Below, in pieces: positions 21,113 through 31,995 of a stretch of 64,000 bases of DNA. A program made the translations under genes and the position numbers. The notes under the pieces were generated by a model. The model did no database searches. It worked only from the letters and a program-made list of their open reading frames with translations, and had not been told where the DNA came from. Within the stretch, counting starts at the first letter, position 1, and each line of letters starts with the position of its first letter. Source of the DNA: Siphonodentalium dalli (lineage: Eukaryota > Mollusca > Scaphopoda > Gadilida > Siphonodentaliidae); assembly GCA_032622095.1 (NCBI GenBank), contig CP136065.1, forward strand, positions 94,433,343-94,497,342, in the 5' to 3' direction.

Positions 21113-22041
21113 TTATCTTTATACACTTAATTTCACCGCCGACTCGTTACCCGGTTATTTCATTTCCATCTCATTAAGTTGTTTGGCGTCTTTGAACCCA
21201 CTGTTCATATGTTTTTTAACATTTATTTGGCTACCTTTATCTTTTTTATTATGTGAACCATATATACATATTTTTGTTATATAAAGGTAGTCCACATCGC
21301 AATAGATCTTGATTAACCCTTTACGCCAAGCCGGGGAGATAAAAGGATTTTAGGCATATTCAGAAAAATTAACGAAAGTTTATTATGTAAAATTATGTGA
21401 TCTGTCCTCTTAAATCATTTTTTTGTTGAGAAAATAGCATTTCAATGGTTATACCAATGAATGTTACTGGATTTCACTCATCATTGTGGAAACTTACTCC
21501 AAATTTGAATGGCAGAACAATGGGGTAGGGGAAAGCATATCAACAAAAACTTCAAAATTATGCATCTTGAAGCATAAAACTTTATATTAACAGCTTCTGC
21601 TTACATTGTTCTTTCATACATAATTTCATATTTCCTTTGTTTATGTTTATTGACAGAGCTATAATATTTTTTGTCATAATTTGGCAGTGAAATGTCAAAT
21701 TGGCATTTTGAGATTGTTTTTATACAACATAACCATAAAATTCTTAATCAACGTCCGATAACGTATTAAGCAGTTTTATAATGCAACAGGAATGTACACA
21801 AACTGAAAGAAAACAACATTGTGTCTGAAATGGCTGTAATTTGGTGATAAGATTGCATTTTGTGATTTTTCCTACCCCTATACCAACGTTAAAATTTGGA
21901 GTCAGTTTCCTGAAAAATGAAAGAAATCAAGTGACATACTATGGCATAACCAATGTAAGGCTAATTTTTTATCACTAAAGTGTTGTGGGAGGAAAGTTGA
22001 AATAAATTTACATGTTAAAACACCCATTGTTTTTTGTTTTT

Positions 22042-22395
22042 ATGGCCCAAAACCTTTTAGAATGGACAAAAATGCCTCAAACTGGCATCTTTGGAAACAA
22101 GCTAAGACTAGGTATTCAAAGGGCCATAAGTTGATTTTCTTAAATAATGTCCTGTTTATACCTTTACAATTTGTTAAATCCAACATACTTAAAAGGTTAT
22201 AAGAAAAGCATGGCATATGGGAATTAAATTATTGAGTTACATGACCTCAAATATTGCATTTCATCACACACGTTCAGTGTCATAGGCAAAATTTGCTAAG
22301 TCCATACAATGGAACACACATTTTGTTTGAGAATATAATCTTCTTCTTAATTATAGATGCACATATTAATCATATTTTGTGTTTAATCTAGTATA
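22042..22395 (-). repeat. Inner part of right arm of the long inverted repeat
   Basis: The reverse complement matches 10330-10664 plus the 14 bp at 19128. It reads across the Ngaro insertion point without interruption (TCTAAAAGGTTTTGG on the minus strand), so it is the empty site. It ends at 22395 where the TA-flanked element begins. Confidence 0.88.
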
Positions 22396-22757
22396 CTGGA
22401 TCGTGTTTTTGCCTTACATCCGGGGCTGAAACAAAGGTTCTGTTCATTTTCAGCAGACTTCTCTTTACATCCGTTTTCAAATTTGCTGAGAGTTTTTTTC
22501 AGGGTATATGTTTTATAGCAGTCGTTTGACATGTGGTAGCTGAAAATGTTGTTCAATGTGGAAATTCGTTCGTGAACTTCATCGCCGCGTATCAATGCTG
22601 CTGCTTTCACCTTTTCTTTGCCATTATCGGTAGAAGACAGAGGTGTATTTGGGTCATCCGTCTGGCATATGATACACAGATCTGGTCGTATGCTCTTCTC
22701 CTTCTTCATTTTCTTCAAACGTGTGCATGTCTCCTCGATAGAATCGCCTGTGGCATT
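22383..22757 (-). CDS. Second exon: CIICQ-type cysteine domain protein
   Basis: On the minus strand an acceptor (TTTGTATTTGCAG) leads into 124 codons beginning NATGDSIEETCTRLKKMKKE. Features: RPDLCIICQTDD (C-x2-C), LSSTDNGKEKVKAAALIRGD, then YHMSNDCYKTYTLKKTL, and NLCFSPGCKAK with a further Cys pair. The order C-x2-C ... G-K ... H-x4-C-Y-x2-Y-T recalls an N-terminal domain of large uncharacterised invertebrate proteins, many probably transposon-linked; function unknown. The last codons lie in the element terminus and the stop in the flank, so the protein looks truncated. It joins in phase 0 to the exon at 23980-24039, giving about 144 residues. Confidence 0.7.
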   Translation of the reverse strand, partial: NATGDSIEETCTRLKKMKKEKSIRPDLCIICQTDDPNTPLSSTDNGKEKVKAAALIRGDEVHERISTLNNIFSYHMSNDCYKTYTLKKTLSKFENGCKEKSAENEQNLCFSPGCKAKTRSSILD

Positions 22758-23023
22758 CTGCAAATACAAAAATCTAAATTAACCTTAAATAATAACTCGG
22801 TGGAAGCTGTTGATATAACAATTGGCTAAGCGAGCAAATGGCTATTCAAGTGGAAATAAGCGGGAAAATGTGTCAAAACAACAATGTTGACGGGTATCGT
22901 ATCATTTCTCCATGTGAAGGGTGAAAACGAAGCACCTGTGAAGATGGCCTCATCTAAGACATATATTTGCGTATAAGGGAATGTAAATTGTTTGTATATG
23001 TCACCAGTGAGGTATGCCGAGTT

Positions 23024-23293
23024 TGAGTCAGATATGTTATATTAACTTAAATGAGATTGGAACCATTCGGGATACTCATTCACATCGGAATTACCTGAAA
23101 TTATCATTATGATGAAACTGGGCTAACACGCGAGACTGGTGACATGTCTATGACTTTTTGAGTCAGATATGTTATATTAACTTAAATGAGATTGGAACCA
23201 TTCGGGATACTCATTCACATCGGAATTACCTGAAATTATCATTATGATGAAACTGGGCTAACACGCGAGACTGGTGACATGTCTATGACTTTT
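23024..23293 (+). repeat. 135-bp tandem duplication
   Basis: The unit from TGAGTCAGATATGTTATATT to GTCTATGACTTTT occurs at 23024-23158 and 23159-23293 with no difference seen. It lies in the intron of the minus-strand gene. Confidence 0.95.
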
Positions 23294-23979
23294 AGAAAAA
23301 TCTCATCTAACACTGTAAAAGTATAGCAAGTGCCACAATTTCATCTCGTGTGTGCATACTGATATGGCCGTATGGCGTATGTCTACCCATTGACATTTTT
23401 TGCTTTCTTTATGTGGAAATAACAAATTACCATGTGATCTATGCCATGCATTTCGAAGGGATGAAACATCGATCCTCTCTTTCGGCTATCTCTCCCAGTT
23501 GCGGCATTATCTCCCGTTGCATCTACGTTGTGCATCCTTGTCGATTGTTTGTCACCAATACATGGAACCTGCAAAAACAATTCAAACGGCACTTTGTCTT
23601 AAAATGGCATATCTCCCTGTAAACACGTTTCATATAGTTTCAGGGGTATAACATATTAGATTTGAATCGAAGACCCCTGTCCGGAAATGCTTCTATCAAT
23701 TAATATTGATTATATTTCGAATATTTTTGGTATAAACATGGGTGATTGTTTAGCTAACGACCAATACTGCTAACATATACCATTATATTGTATAATGTTG
23801 ACAAATAAACGTTAATTATACTCATTACCGCTCGTAACTATAGAATATAACGATACAAACAATCAATCTGAGACACTTGGTCTTCGGGAACACCTTAATA
23901 ATATCTATAGCTATCTGATAACGCATGGACGTTCATGAAATAAAATAAATAAATTTCCCTTTTAATCATCTAACTTTAC

Positions 23980-24039
23980 CTGACTATCTACTGTATGCTG
24001 TGTTCCTGGTCGGGCATCACTGTATTCAGTTCCTTCCAT
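23980..24039 (-). CDS. First exon of the CIICQ-domain gene
   Basis: ATG at 24039 on the minus strand, 20 codons (MEGTEYSDARPGTQ... ending DSQ), then donor GTAAAG, phase 0. The next acceptor in phase is at 22757, giving an intron of about 1.2 kb. An extra exon between them is not excluded. Inferred from splice signals and phase only. Confidence 0.5.
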
Positions 24040-24435
24040 ATTTTTAAAGGACGATCGGTAGATTTACTCTGGAAAATAATAATATATTTTGAACATACAG
24101 TTTGGAAAAATATCAAACAATGGTACATGTACATTAAAATGAGAAATATGCTAACGCCCGTAGAGATCATATACCACCAGTACAAACCTGGAAACTTTTT
24201 GACAGGGAACCTTATAAAGTCAAAAAATAACACGGGGAATATATTTCTTAGTGATTATCTGTTCCTTGATCGTGTATGTCGCTATATGTGAAGGTCCAAA
24301 CTCGAAATTGCATATTTTTCTGTGACTTTTGTGAGCCAATATCGCAAAAAAACATTGAATTAATTACCCAGGAAAAGTTCATAATTGTAAGAAACGCAAA
24401 GCAAAATCGCTCACAAAGTCACCTAAATCGTGAAA

Positions 24436-24745
24436 TCCGAAGGCGCTGGCCAGATACTTACCCCATCCGAACCCCATAAATACAAATTATTAAATGAAAA
24501 TCGGACAGCACTTCCCCTCCCAAGGTGCTGGCCAGATACTTACCCCACCGAACACCATAATCACTTAAAATAATGAAAATCGGACAGCACTTCCCCTCCC
24601 AAGGCGCTGGCCAGATACTTGCCCCACCCGAACCACATAAACATATTATAAAATGAAAATCGGACAGCACTTCCCCTCCCAAGGCGCTGGCCAGATACTT
24701 GCCCCACCCGAACCCCATAAACATATTATAAAATGAAAATCGGAA
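24436..24745 (+). repeat. About 78-bp tandem repeat
   Basis: About four units sharing GAAAATCGGACAGCACTTCC, AAGGCGCTGGCCAGATACTT and CCCCACCCGAAC, separated by AT-rich ATAAACATATTATAAAAT-like words. Minus-strand ORFs across it are repeat-derived. Confidence 0.93.
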
Positions 24746-25535
24746 CCACATAATTACATATTATACCTGCCCCGTATACATAACAATAAAAATATGGTAA
24801 CGGCATGCTCAAGGTTACTATATAAGTATATTATATAACACAAATAATATAAGTTAACTCCAATACATAGATTATATTTCTATAATTACCTGTAATCTTG
24901 ATAAGATCTTTGACCTGTGTCTTCAGAAGCAAAACACAAACTGCATATGTAGGTATTATTTTCAAACAATGGCTGAATGCAGTCAAAGATAGACAACTCT
25001 CAAGAAGCCAAAGGCATATGGCGAGATTCCAGTTTAGATGTCATGAAGTCGATGACGTCATAGTGACGTCACATGGCCCTTTACTTGATATGTGATATGG
25101 TGGTCTCTTCTAAATATATGTTATATTCAACATAGGGGGGGGGGGGACTCGTTGATTCCTGCAATGGCTATAGGGCAGACATTGACTAAGCCCATTCTCA
25201 ATGATATTTGATTGTTACCATGGCAACGGAGATATATATGGCCAGCCAACTTGTACCTAGCATTTCCCATTAAGTTAGATATGTTTATATAGCAAATATA
25301 GATATGTGCAGGCAGTTATAACAAATCCAACGCGAGATAAGTGGTTAAATGCAAGCATTTCAGTTGTTGAAACCTCAATATTTGGCATGTATATTTAAGC
25401 CGTTGCCATGGCAACCGCAGGACTTTGTGTGATGTATACCCAAATTTTTTTGAAAGCATATAACCTACTGATTGAAGTGCACATATAATCAGTTCTCCAC
25501 ATGAAAATCCTACGGGGGTCAATGGTGGGGCCAGT
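24746..25535. other. Right part of the TA-flanked element, no gene
   Basis: AT-rich; a short G run at 25136-25146 and a CGATGACGTCATAGTGACGTC region with overlapping TGACGTCA-like words at 25049-25070. TTGCCATGGCAAC and TTACCATGGCAACG occur at about 25403 and 25214. Confidence 0.5.
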
Positions 25536-26016
25536 ACTATAGTGAGGAAATTACTAAAACACTGAAAAGTCCCTTCAGTTTGCTCTAGTTTTTTTTTATA
25601 ATTAATCATAAATAAGGCATTTTGGCGAATTCTTCGAAATTGAGGCCCCGAAAATGGGCCGAAATGAGGTAAACTCACGTTTTTGAAGGCACACAACATG
25701 AAAAATATGTAATGAATCTGGGACTGGTTTTCAGTACTAGGTTCAGGAAATTGAGGACGACACAATACGCATGCTATTTGTAGGATTTGTGAATTTGATT
25801 GTTTTTATATACATCCATGATAATCCATAAATTGATGATTTGACCAAATTTCCCCAAATTTATTTCACGAAATTCACCAATTTCCCTTTTTCCGATTTTT
25901 GCCGATTTTTAGTATGTTGTTTATGGAGGGTTTATGTACTTATTCCAGCAAAAAAAAATTCTGTTGCAATTAGTTCCGGGTTTGGCATTTATTCTCATAA
26001 ATGCACTGGACTATAT
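25536..26016 (-). repeat. Outer part of right arm of the long inverted repeat
   Basis: The reverse complement matches about 9955-10333, including CTCACTA, TTTTTGCTGGAATAAGT-like and TAATTGCAACAGAATTTTT words. Identity is moderate. The arm ends near ATGCACTGGACTATA. Confidence 0.85.
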
Positions 26017-26517
26017 GGTCAATGTTCATACATTAGTTGCCCATCTTGGCATTTATGATGCCGATTTAGCTGGGTTATAGAGGACATGGTTACACAGATA
26101 TTACGCTGTTTTTGGCCTATTTGTCAGCATTACTAACATCAAGCTAAAAATAAATGCCAAATTTAAATATTGGTTTCATCAAATTATTTTTACATGAGTT
26201 ATGGCCCCTTTTCAACTTAATTCAGTTGCTTTAATAACAATTTACAAGTAAACTAACAGGCATATTTAGCCACATCCCAGTTATGCTGTTGTTATATGTT
26301 CAATAACAGTATTATGTAATCAGTTGTCGGACCATCCCACCGTCTGTCTGACTTCACGTCAACATTTCGGGTTTCCAGATGATAACTTTAATCGATCGGT
26401 TTGACAAATTTGCCTGCAATGAGTTATTTTATTTGTTGTTGTTCTTGATATCCTAGATACTGTTTAGAATGCTGAATGAAACTTTAACCAATATTTTATT
26501 CTAATGCTTATTTATAT
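26017..26517. other. Intron 3 segment before the acceptor array
   Basis: No gene. From 26350 the sequence GACTTCACGTCAACATTTCG is the start of a 952-bp block repeated at 27302. Confidence 0.6.
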
Positions 26518-29372
26518 GGCAGGCTGTGCTGATGATAATGGGGAAACATTAACCCAGATTTTATTCTGTTTATTTATATGGCAGGCTGTGCTGATGATAA
26601 TGAGGAAACATTAACCCAGAATTTATTCTACTGTTTATTTATATGGCAGCTGTGCTGATGATAATGGGGAAACATTAACCCAGATTTTATTCTATTGTTT
26701 ATTTATATGGCAGGCTTTGCTGATGATAATGGGGAAACATTAACCCAGATTTTATTCTATTGTTTATTTATATGGCAGCTGTGCTGATGATAATGAGGAA
26801 ACATTAACCCTGATTTTATTCTAATGTTTATATATATGGCAGGCTGTGCTGATGATAATGAGGAAACATTAACCCAGATTTTATTCTGTTTATTTATATG
26901 GCAGGCTGTGCTGATGATAATGGGGAAACATTAACCCAGATTTTATTATAATGTTTATATATATGGCAGGCTGTGCTGATGATAATGAGGAAACATTAAC
27001 CCAGAATTTATTCTGTTTATTTATATGGCAGGCTGTGCTGATGATAATGGGGAAACTTTAACCCAGAATTTATTCTACTGTTTATTTATATGGCAGCTGT
27101 GCTGATGATAATGAGGAAACATTAACCCAGATTTTATTCTAATGTTTATATATATGGCAGGCTGTGCTGATGATAATGAGGAAACATTAACCCAGAATTT
27201 ATTCTGTTTATTTATATGGCAGTCTGTGCTGATGATAATGAGGAAACATTAACCCAGATTTTATTCTGTTTATTTATATGGCAGGCTGTGCTGATGATAA
27301 TGACTTCACGTCAACATTTCGGGTTTCCAGATGATAACTTTAATCGATCGGTTTGACAAATTTGCCTGCAATGAGTTATTTTATTTGTTGTTGTTCTTGA
27401 TATCCTAGATACTGTTTAGAATGCTGAATGAAACTTTAACCAATATTTTATTCTAATGCTTATTTATATGGCAGGCTGTGCTGATGATAATGGGGAAACA
27501 TTAACCCAGATTTTATTCTGTTTATTTATATGGCAGGCTGTGCTGATGATAATGAGGAAACATTAACCCAGAATTTATTCTACTGTTTATTTATATGGCA
27601 GCTGTGCTGATGATAATGGGGAAACATTAACCCAGATTTTATTCTATTGTTTATTTATATGGCAGGCTTTGCTGATGATAATGGGGAAACATTAACCCAG
27701 ATTTTATTCTATTGTTTATTTATATGGCAGCTGTGCTGATGATAATGAGGAAACATTAACCCTGATTTTATTCTAATGTTTATATATATGGCAGGCTGTG
27801 CTGATGATAATGAGGAAACATTAACCCAGATTTTATTCTGTTTATTTATATGGCAGGCTGTGCTGATGATAATGGGGAAACATTAACCCAGATTTTATTA
27901 TAATGTTTATATATATGGCAGGCTGTGCTGATGATAATGAGGAAACATTAACCCAGAATTTATTCTGTTTATTTATATGGCAGGCTGTGCTGATGATAAT
28001 GGGGAAACTTTAACCCAGAATTTATTCTACTGTTTATTTATATGGCAGCTGTGCTGATGATAATGAGGAAACATTAACCCAGATTTTATTCTAATGTTTA
28101 TATATATGGCAGCTGTGCTGATGATAATGAGGAAACATTAACCCAGATTTTATTCTAATGTTTATTTATATGGCAGGCTGTGCTGATGATAATGAGGAAA
28201 CATTAACCCAGAATTTATTCGGTTTATTTATATGGCAGTCTGTGCTGATGATAATGAGGAAACATTAACCCAGATTTTATTCTGTTTATTTATATGGCAG
28301 GCTGTGCTGATGATAATGAGGAAACATTAACCCAGATTTTATTCTAATGTTTATTTATATGGCAGGCTGTGCTGATGATAATGGGGAAACATTAACCCAG
28401 ATTTTATTCTAATGTTTATTTATATGGCAGGCTGTGCTGATGATAATGGGGAAACATTAACCCAGATTTTATTCTAATGTTTATTTATATGGCATGCTGT
28501 GCTGATGATAATGAGGAAACATTAACCCAGATTTTATTCTGTTTATTTATATGGCAGGCTGTGCTGATGATAATGAGGAAACATTAACCCAGATTTTATT
28601 CTACTGTTTATTTATATGGCAGCTGTGCTGATGATAACGGGGGAAACATTAACCCAGATTTTATTCTAATGTTTATATATATGGCAGGCTGTGCTGATGA
28701 TAATGAGGAAACATTAACCCAGATTTTATTCTGTTTATTTATATGGCAGGCTGTGCTGATGATAATGAGGAAACATTAACCCAGATTTTATTCTGTTTAT
28801 TTATATGGCAACCTGTGCTGATGATAATGGGGAAACTTTAACCCAGATTTTATTCTGTTTATTTATATGGCAACCTGTGCTGATGATAATGGGGAAACTT
28901 TAACCCAGATTTTATTCTGTTTATTTATATGGCAACCTGTGCTGATGATAATGGGGAAACTTTAACCCAGATTTTATTCTGTTTATTTATATGGCAACCT
29001 GTGCTGATGATAATGAGGAAACATTAACCCAGATTTTATTCTGTTTATTTATATGGCAACCTGTGCTGATGATAATGGGGAAACTTTAACCCAGATTTTA
29101 TTCTGTTTATTTATATGGCAACCTGTGCTGATGATAATGGGGAAACTTTAACCCAGATTTTATTCTGTTTATTTATATGGCAACCTGTGCTGATGATAAT
29201 GAGGAAACATTAACCCAGATTTTATTCTGTTTATTTATATGGCAACCTGTGCTGATGATAATGGGGAAACTTTAACCCAGATTTTATTCTACTGTTTATT
29301 TATATGGCAGGCTGTGCTGATGATAATGGGGAAACATTAACCCAGAATTTATTCTGTTTATTTATATGGCAG
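26518..29372 (+). repeat. About 62-bp minisatellite amplifying the exon 4 acceptor
   Basis: About 43 units of 61-65 bp. Each contains the acceptor (TTTATTTATATGGCAG), the first 20-odd nt of exon 4 (GCTGTGCTGATGATAATGGG) and AAACATTAACCCAGATTTTA. Variants include GGCAGCTGTG, GGCAACCTGTG (clustered 28805-29260) and ATATATATGGCAG. A larger duplication with 952-bp offset (26350-27301 to 27302 onward) copies unique flank plus about 14 units. The last unit leads straight into exon 4. Confidence 0.97.
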
Positions 29373-29489
29373 GCTGTGCTGATGATAATGGGGAATGTCT
29401 AGATGTCGGAAGGAGGAGAGAACATCAATGTCATATACAGGAATGTCAGATAGTCGATGGCTGCTTCACGATGTCACAGATTGCTCATG
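29373..29489 (+). CDS. Exon 4: VWC-like cysteine module
   Basis: Acceptor TTTATATGGCAG precedes 29373 and donor GTATGT follows 29489; it is 117 nt, phase 1-1. It starts GCADDNGECLDVG and contains CHIQEC, giving C-x6-C ... C-x4-C, plus one extra Cys (DGCFTM) near the end. The usual central W is absent. The first 23 nt of the exon and the acceptor are the motif repeated about 43 times upstream. A foldback element begins 13 bp beyond the exon, and its target duplication copies the donor region. Confidence 0.83.
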
Positions 29490-29502
29490 GTATGTTTAGG
29501 AG

Positions 29503-29750
29503 CAAGCCTTGAAATAGGGTGTCTGTCATTTGCAGAATGAGGTCCCCAGAGGGTGAATTTAGTGATGCTACCCCGCATAGCGGGCTAGCATCACCAAACT
29601 CACCCTCTGGGGACCTCATTCTGCTTACACCTCAGCAGAATGAGGTTCCCAGAGGGTGAATTTGGTGATGCTAGCCCGCTATGCGGGGTAGCATCACTAA
29701 ATTCACCCTCTGGGGACCTCATTCTGCAAATGACAGACACCCTATTTCAA
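29503..29750. mobile_element. Foldback element with double hairpin, beside exon 4
   Basis: The ends CAAGCCTTGAAATAGGGTGT / ACACCCTATTTCAA are inverted. Inside, two palindromes of about 95 bp (29533-29630 and 29635-29730) share AGAATGAGGTCCCCAGAGGG and a loop with CCCCGCATAGCGGG. The flank GGTATGTTTAGGAG occurs on both sides (29489-29502, 29751-29764), a 14-bp direct repeat that includes the exon 4 donor. Sister copies: 38078-38228 and 63086-63333. Confidence 0.9.
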
Positions 29751-29928
29751 GGTATGTTTAGGAGATTAACCCTTTCTTTACTAACCACTCACTAATGAGT
29801 AGTTCCCTTAGGCCAAATAAAAAATATTATTTGAGTCTCAGACACTGCCGCGTTGAAATAAATGGCCCGCATTGGACTTTTTATTTTGATTTTTGATATT
29901 ATGACCAAAAAAGTGGGGGGAAAAAAAA

Positions 29929-31475
29929 ATTCAGAAAGAGAACAAGAGAAAACCTGTTGATACTGCTGCGCCAGATACCGTTAGACCAGAATGCGATGCT
30001 GTAATCCAGCAAGAGAAAAAGAGAAAGCTCCCTGAATCTGAACAGACAGAACCAAAACGATCGAAGCATGCCACGTCATTTAAAACATCATGGAACAAGG
30101 CTAGACCGTGGCTACTGTACGTGACAGATGTGGGCATGTTTTGTGAATTCTGTCGGAAGCATGACATGCAGCCATTTGACTGCGAGACATGGAACACACA
30201 GCCATGTAAACGCCTTCGCTTAGAGAGCATTGTGGATCACGAGAAGTCGAATGCGCACAAAATTGCATCCAAGCTTAGCGTCGATAAACACCAAACAGAC
30301 GTCAAGGAAACTATAGTTCCGTCGTTGTCAATGAACGACATGAGCAGAACTTTCGCATGCCTGTACTTCTTGTGCAAACAAAGAATTTCACATACAACAA
30401 ACTTTGTACATCTACTCGACCTAATGGACTATATGTCTCTGTTCAGGGGCTGCTAGATGAACCAGAACTAAAGGTGTTAGAACCCTCTTGAACACGATGG
30501 CTTTCTATTGGGTTATGTGTGGCACGAATAAAGAAAACATTGGCCAGCATTATTATCAGCTTGGAGAGAGAATCTGAAGAACGAGGTGATGCCAAAGCTG
30601 CAGGTCTGAGCATGTTTATGTCGGACTTTCAATTTATTGCCACTCTACTTTTATTCTGTGATGTTCTGCCCAAAATCAACTGACTGTCCAAAATATTCCA
30701 GGACAGTGAACTTGATTATGCTCTTGTATATAGCTCCCATTGTGCAATCAACAAGAAATCAAATCTCGAAGATGTCCGAAAGTGATTATGACGCTGACAA
30801 CTTGAAAGAAATTTTGGCATACATTCTTTGAAAGAAGCAGGCGTTAATGTAAGCTACAACAAACGAAATATTCGTGGAAAGGGTGACACTGAGAGTGAAA
30901 TGGTGGACAAATATCGTGCTGACGTGAAGATTCCCTTCATTAACAATATTATTTCAAACTTGGATAACAGATTTACCGATTCCGGTGTAATTACTTCATT
31001 CAGAATATTCAACCCTTCTCATATGGACAAAGGAGATAAAGTTTATGGAAAGAGTGAAATTCAGACCCTCATTAACCAATTTGGCGGCTATTCAGTTGAT
31101 GAGGCAAAGGAAGAATGGGATGATTTTCGGGAATATATGGCATTGAACATGGAGAAGATGAATACTCGAGATGTTGTGCGTGCTTTGACGGGGCATTCGA
31201 AAAACCCACTGAGAATGGTTTATCCAATAACATCACACTTGGCTGAAATATATCGAGTGGTACCACCACATACCGCAAACGTTGAGCGTGATTTCAGCCA
31301 GATGAAACTGATCAAATCATGTCTCAGAAACCGTATGGTGGAGGAAACGTTAGACGCAGTCATGCGTATAGTAATTGAAGGACCGCCCCTGGAAGATTTC
31401 CCCTTCCAAGATGCGGTTAAACTGTGGGCAGATGGAAAGAATAGGCGATTAAAAGTCCATTCCATGAAAGTGTGA
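29929..31475 (+). pseudogene. Decayed hAT-like / ZNF862-like transposase gene
   Basis: Frame 1 from 29929 to 30456: a Lys-rich start, FKTSWNKARPWLLY, a zinc finger MFCEFCRKHDMQPFDC and HEKSNAHK (C-x2-C ... H-x4-H). A frameshift near 30450 leads to another frame with LLDEPELKVLEPS, a stop, TRWLSIGLCVARIKKTLASI, SLERESEERGDA and FIATLLLFCDVLPKIN. The last part, 30828-31475, has VERDFSQMKLIKSCLRNRM and MRIVIEGPP, the hAT dimerisation signature. The stops and frame changes mean it is inactive. The nearest known type is the ZNF862/KIAA1586-like group (pattern judgement). Confidence 0.87.
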
Positions 31476-31995
31476 CGTAACTGAAGTTGTATAAACAAAC
31501 ATTGTAAATAGACGACACTGTGTATAGTAAAAAGAAGGAAATCACGTGGGAAATATGACATGACGCGATTAGTACTCAGGCGATGATTGGCACGTGTTCG
31601 TGTGACGCTGTTGTTAGTTCTCTCCAAGACAGCCTTTGATATTATGCCGCCGTTTCAGTTTACTGTACCGGATTAACCTGTTAAATAATTGGATTTATAT
31701 AAAGAATATGCAGGGGAATCTTATACCGGGTGAGTTACACTGACTTTCAAATTACGTTCGCCCAAATTTAAAATATGAAATGTCCCTATTTTATGATAAT
31801 TTGTCAGAGGCCTTGTGGTGTATTTTACACCCGAAATGCAAGGAAAACGCGTTTGCGGGCGCTAATAATCCAAATTTTCTTCCGATTGGCCGAACCATGG
31901 TCGCCCAATAGGACTGATGACCCTCCCGCCCGGGACTATTTTTGGGGATTGGCACATCCCTGTAAATGTAACAAGAAAAATATATACCAAGGAAT

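Larger units (their letters stand above)
18897..24628 (+). repeat. 3.5-kb tandem duplication, first copy missing 1.3 kb
   Basis: Block X (18897-19825) recurs at 21113-22041, offset 2216. Block Y (19826-21112) recurs at 23342-24628, offset 3516. Segment Z (22042-23341, 1300 bp) lies only between the second copies. The order X Y X Z Y is explained by a tandem duplication of X-Z-Y with Z deleted from the first copy. TTT microhomology exists at the deletion point. Copies appear identical by eye, so the event is recent or is an assembly artefact of two haplotypes. Confidence 0.93.
22396..25535. mobile_element. TA-flanked DNA element, about 3.1 kb, carrying a minus-strand gene
   Basis: It splits the right arm at a point where the left arm reads uninterrupted (CTCACTAGATTAAAC). 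The termini are TAGTATACTGG at the left and CCAGTACTATA at the right, nearly inverted, and the extra TA suggests a TA duplication. It holds the two-exon gene at 22383-24039, a 135-bp duplication and the 78-bp repeat. No transposase is recognised, so it is probably non-autonomous; the superfamily is unknown. Confidence 0.65.
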
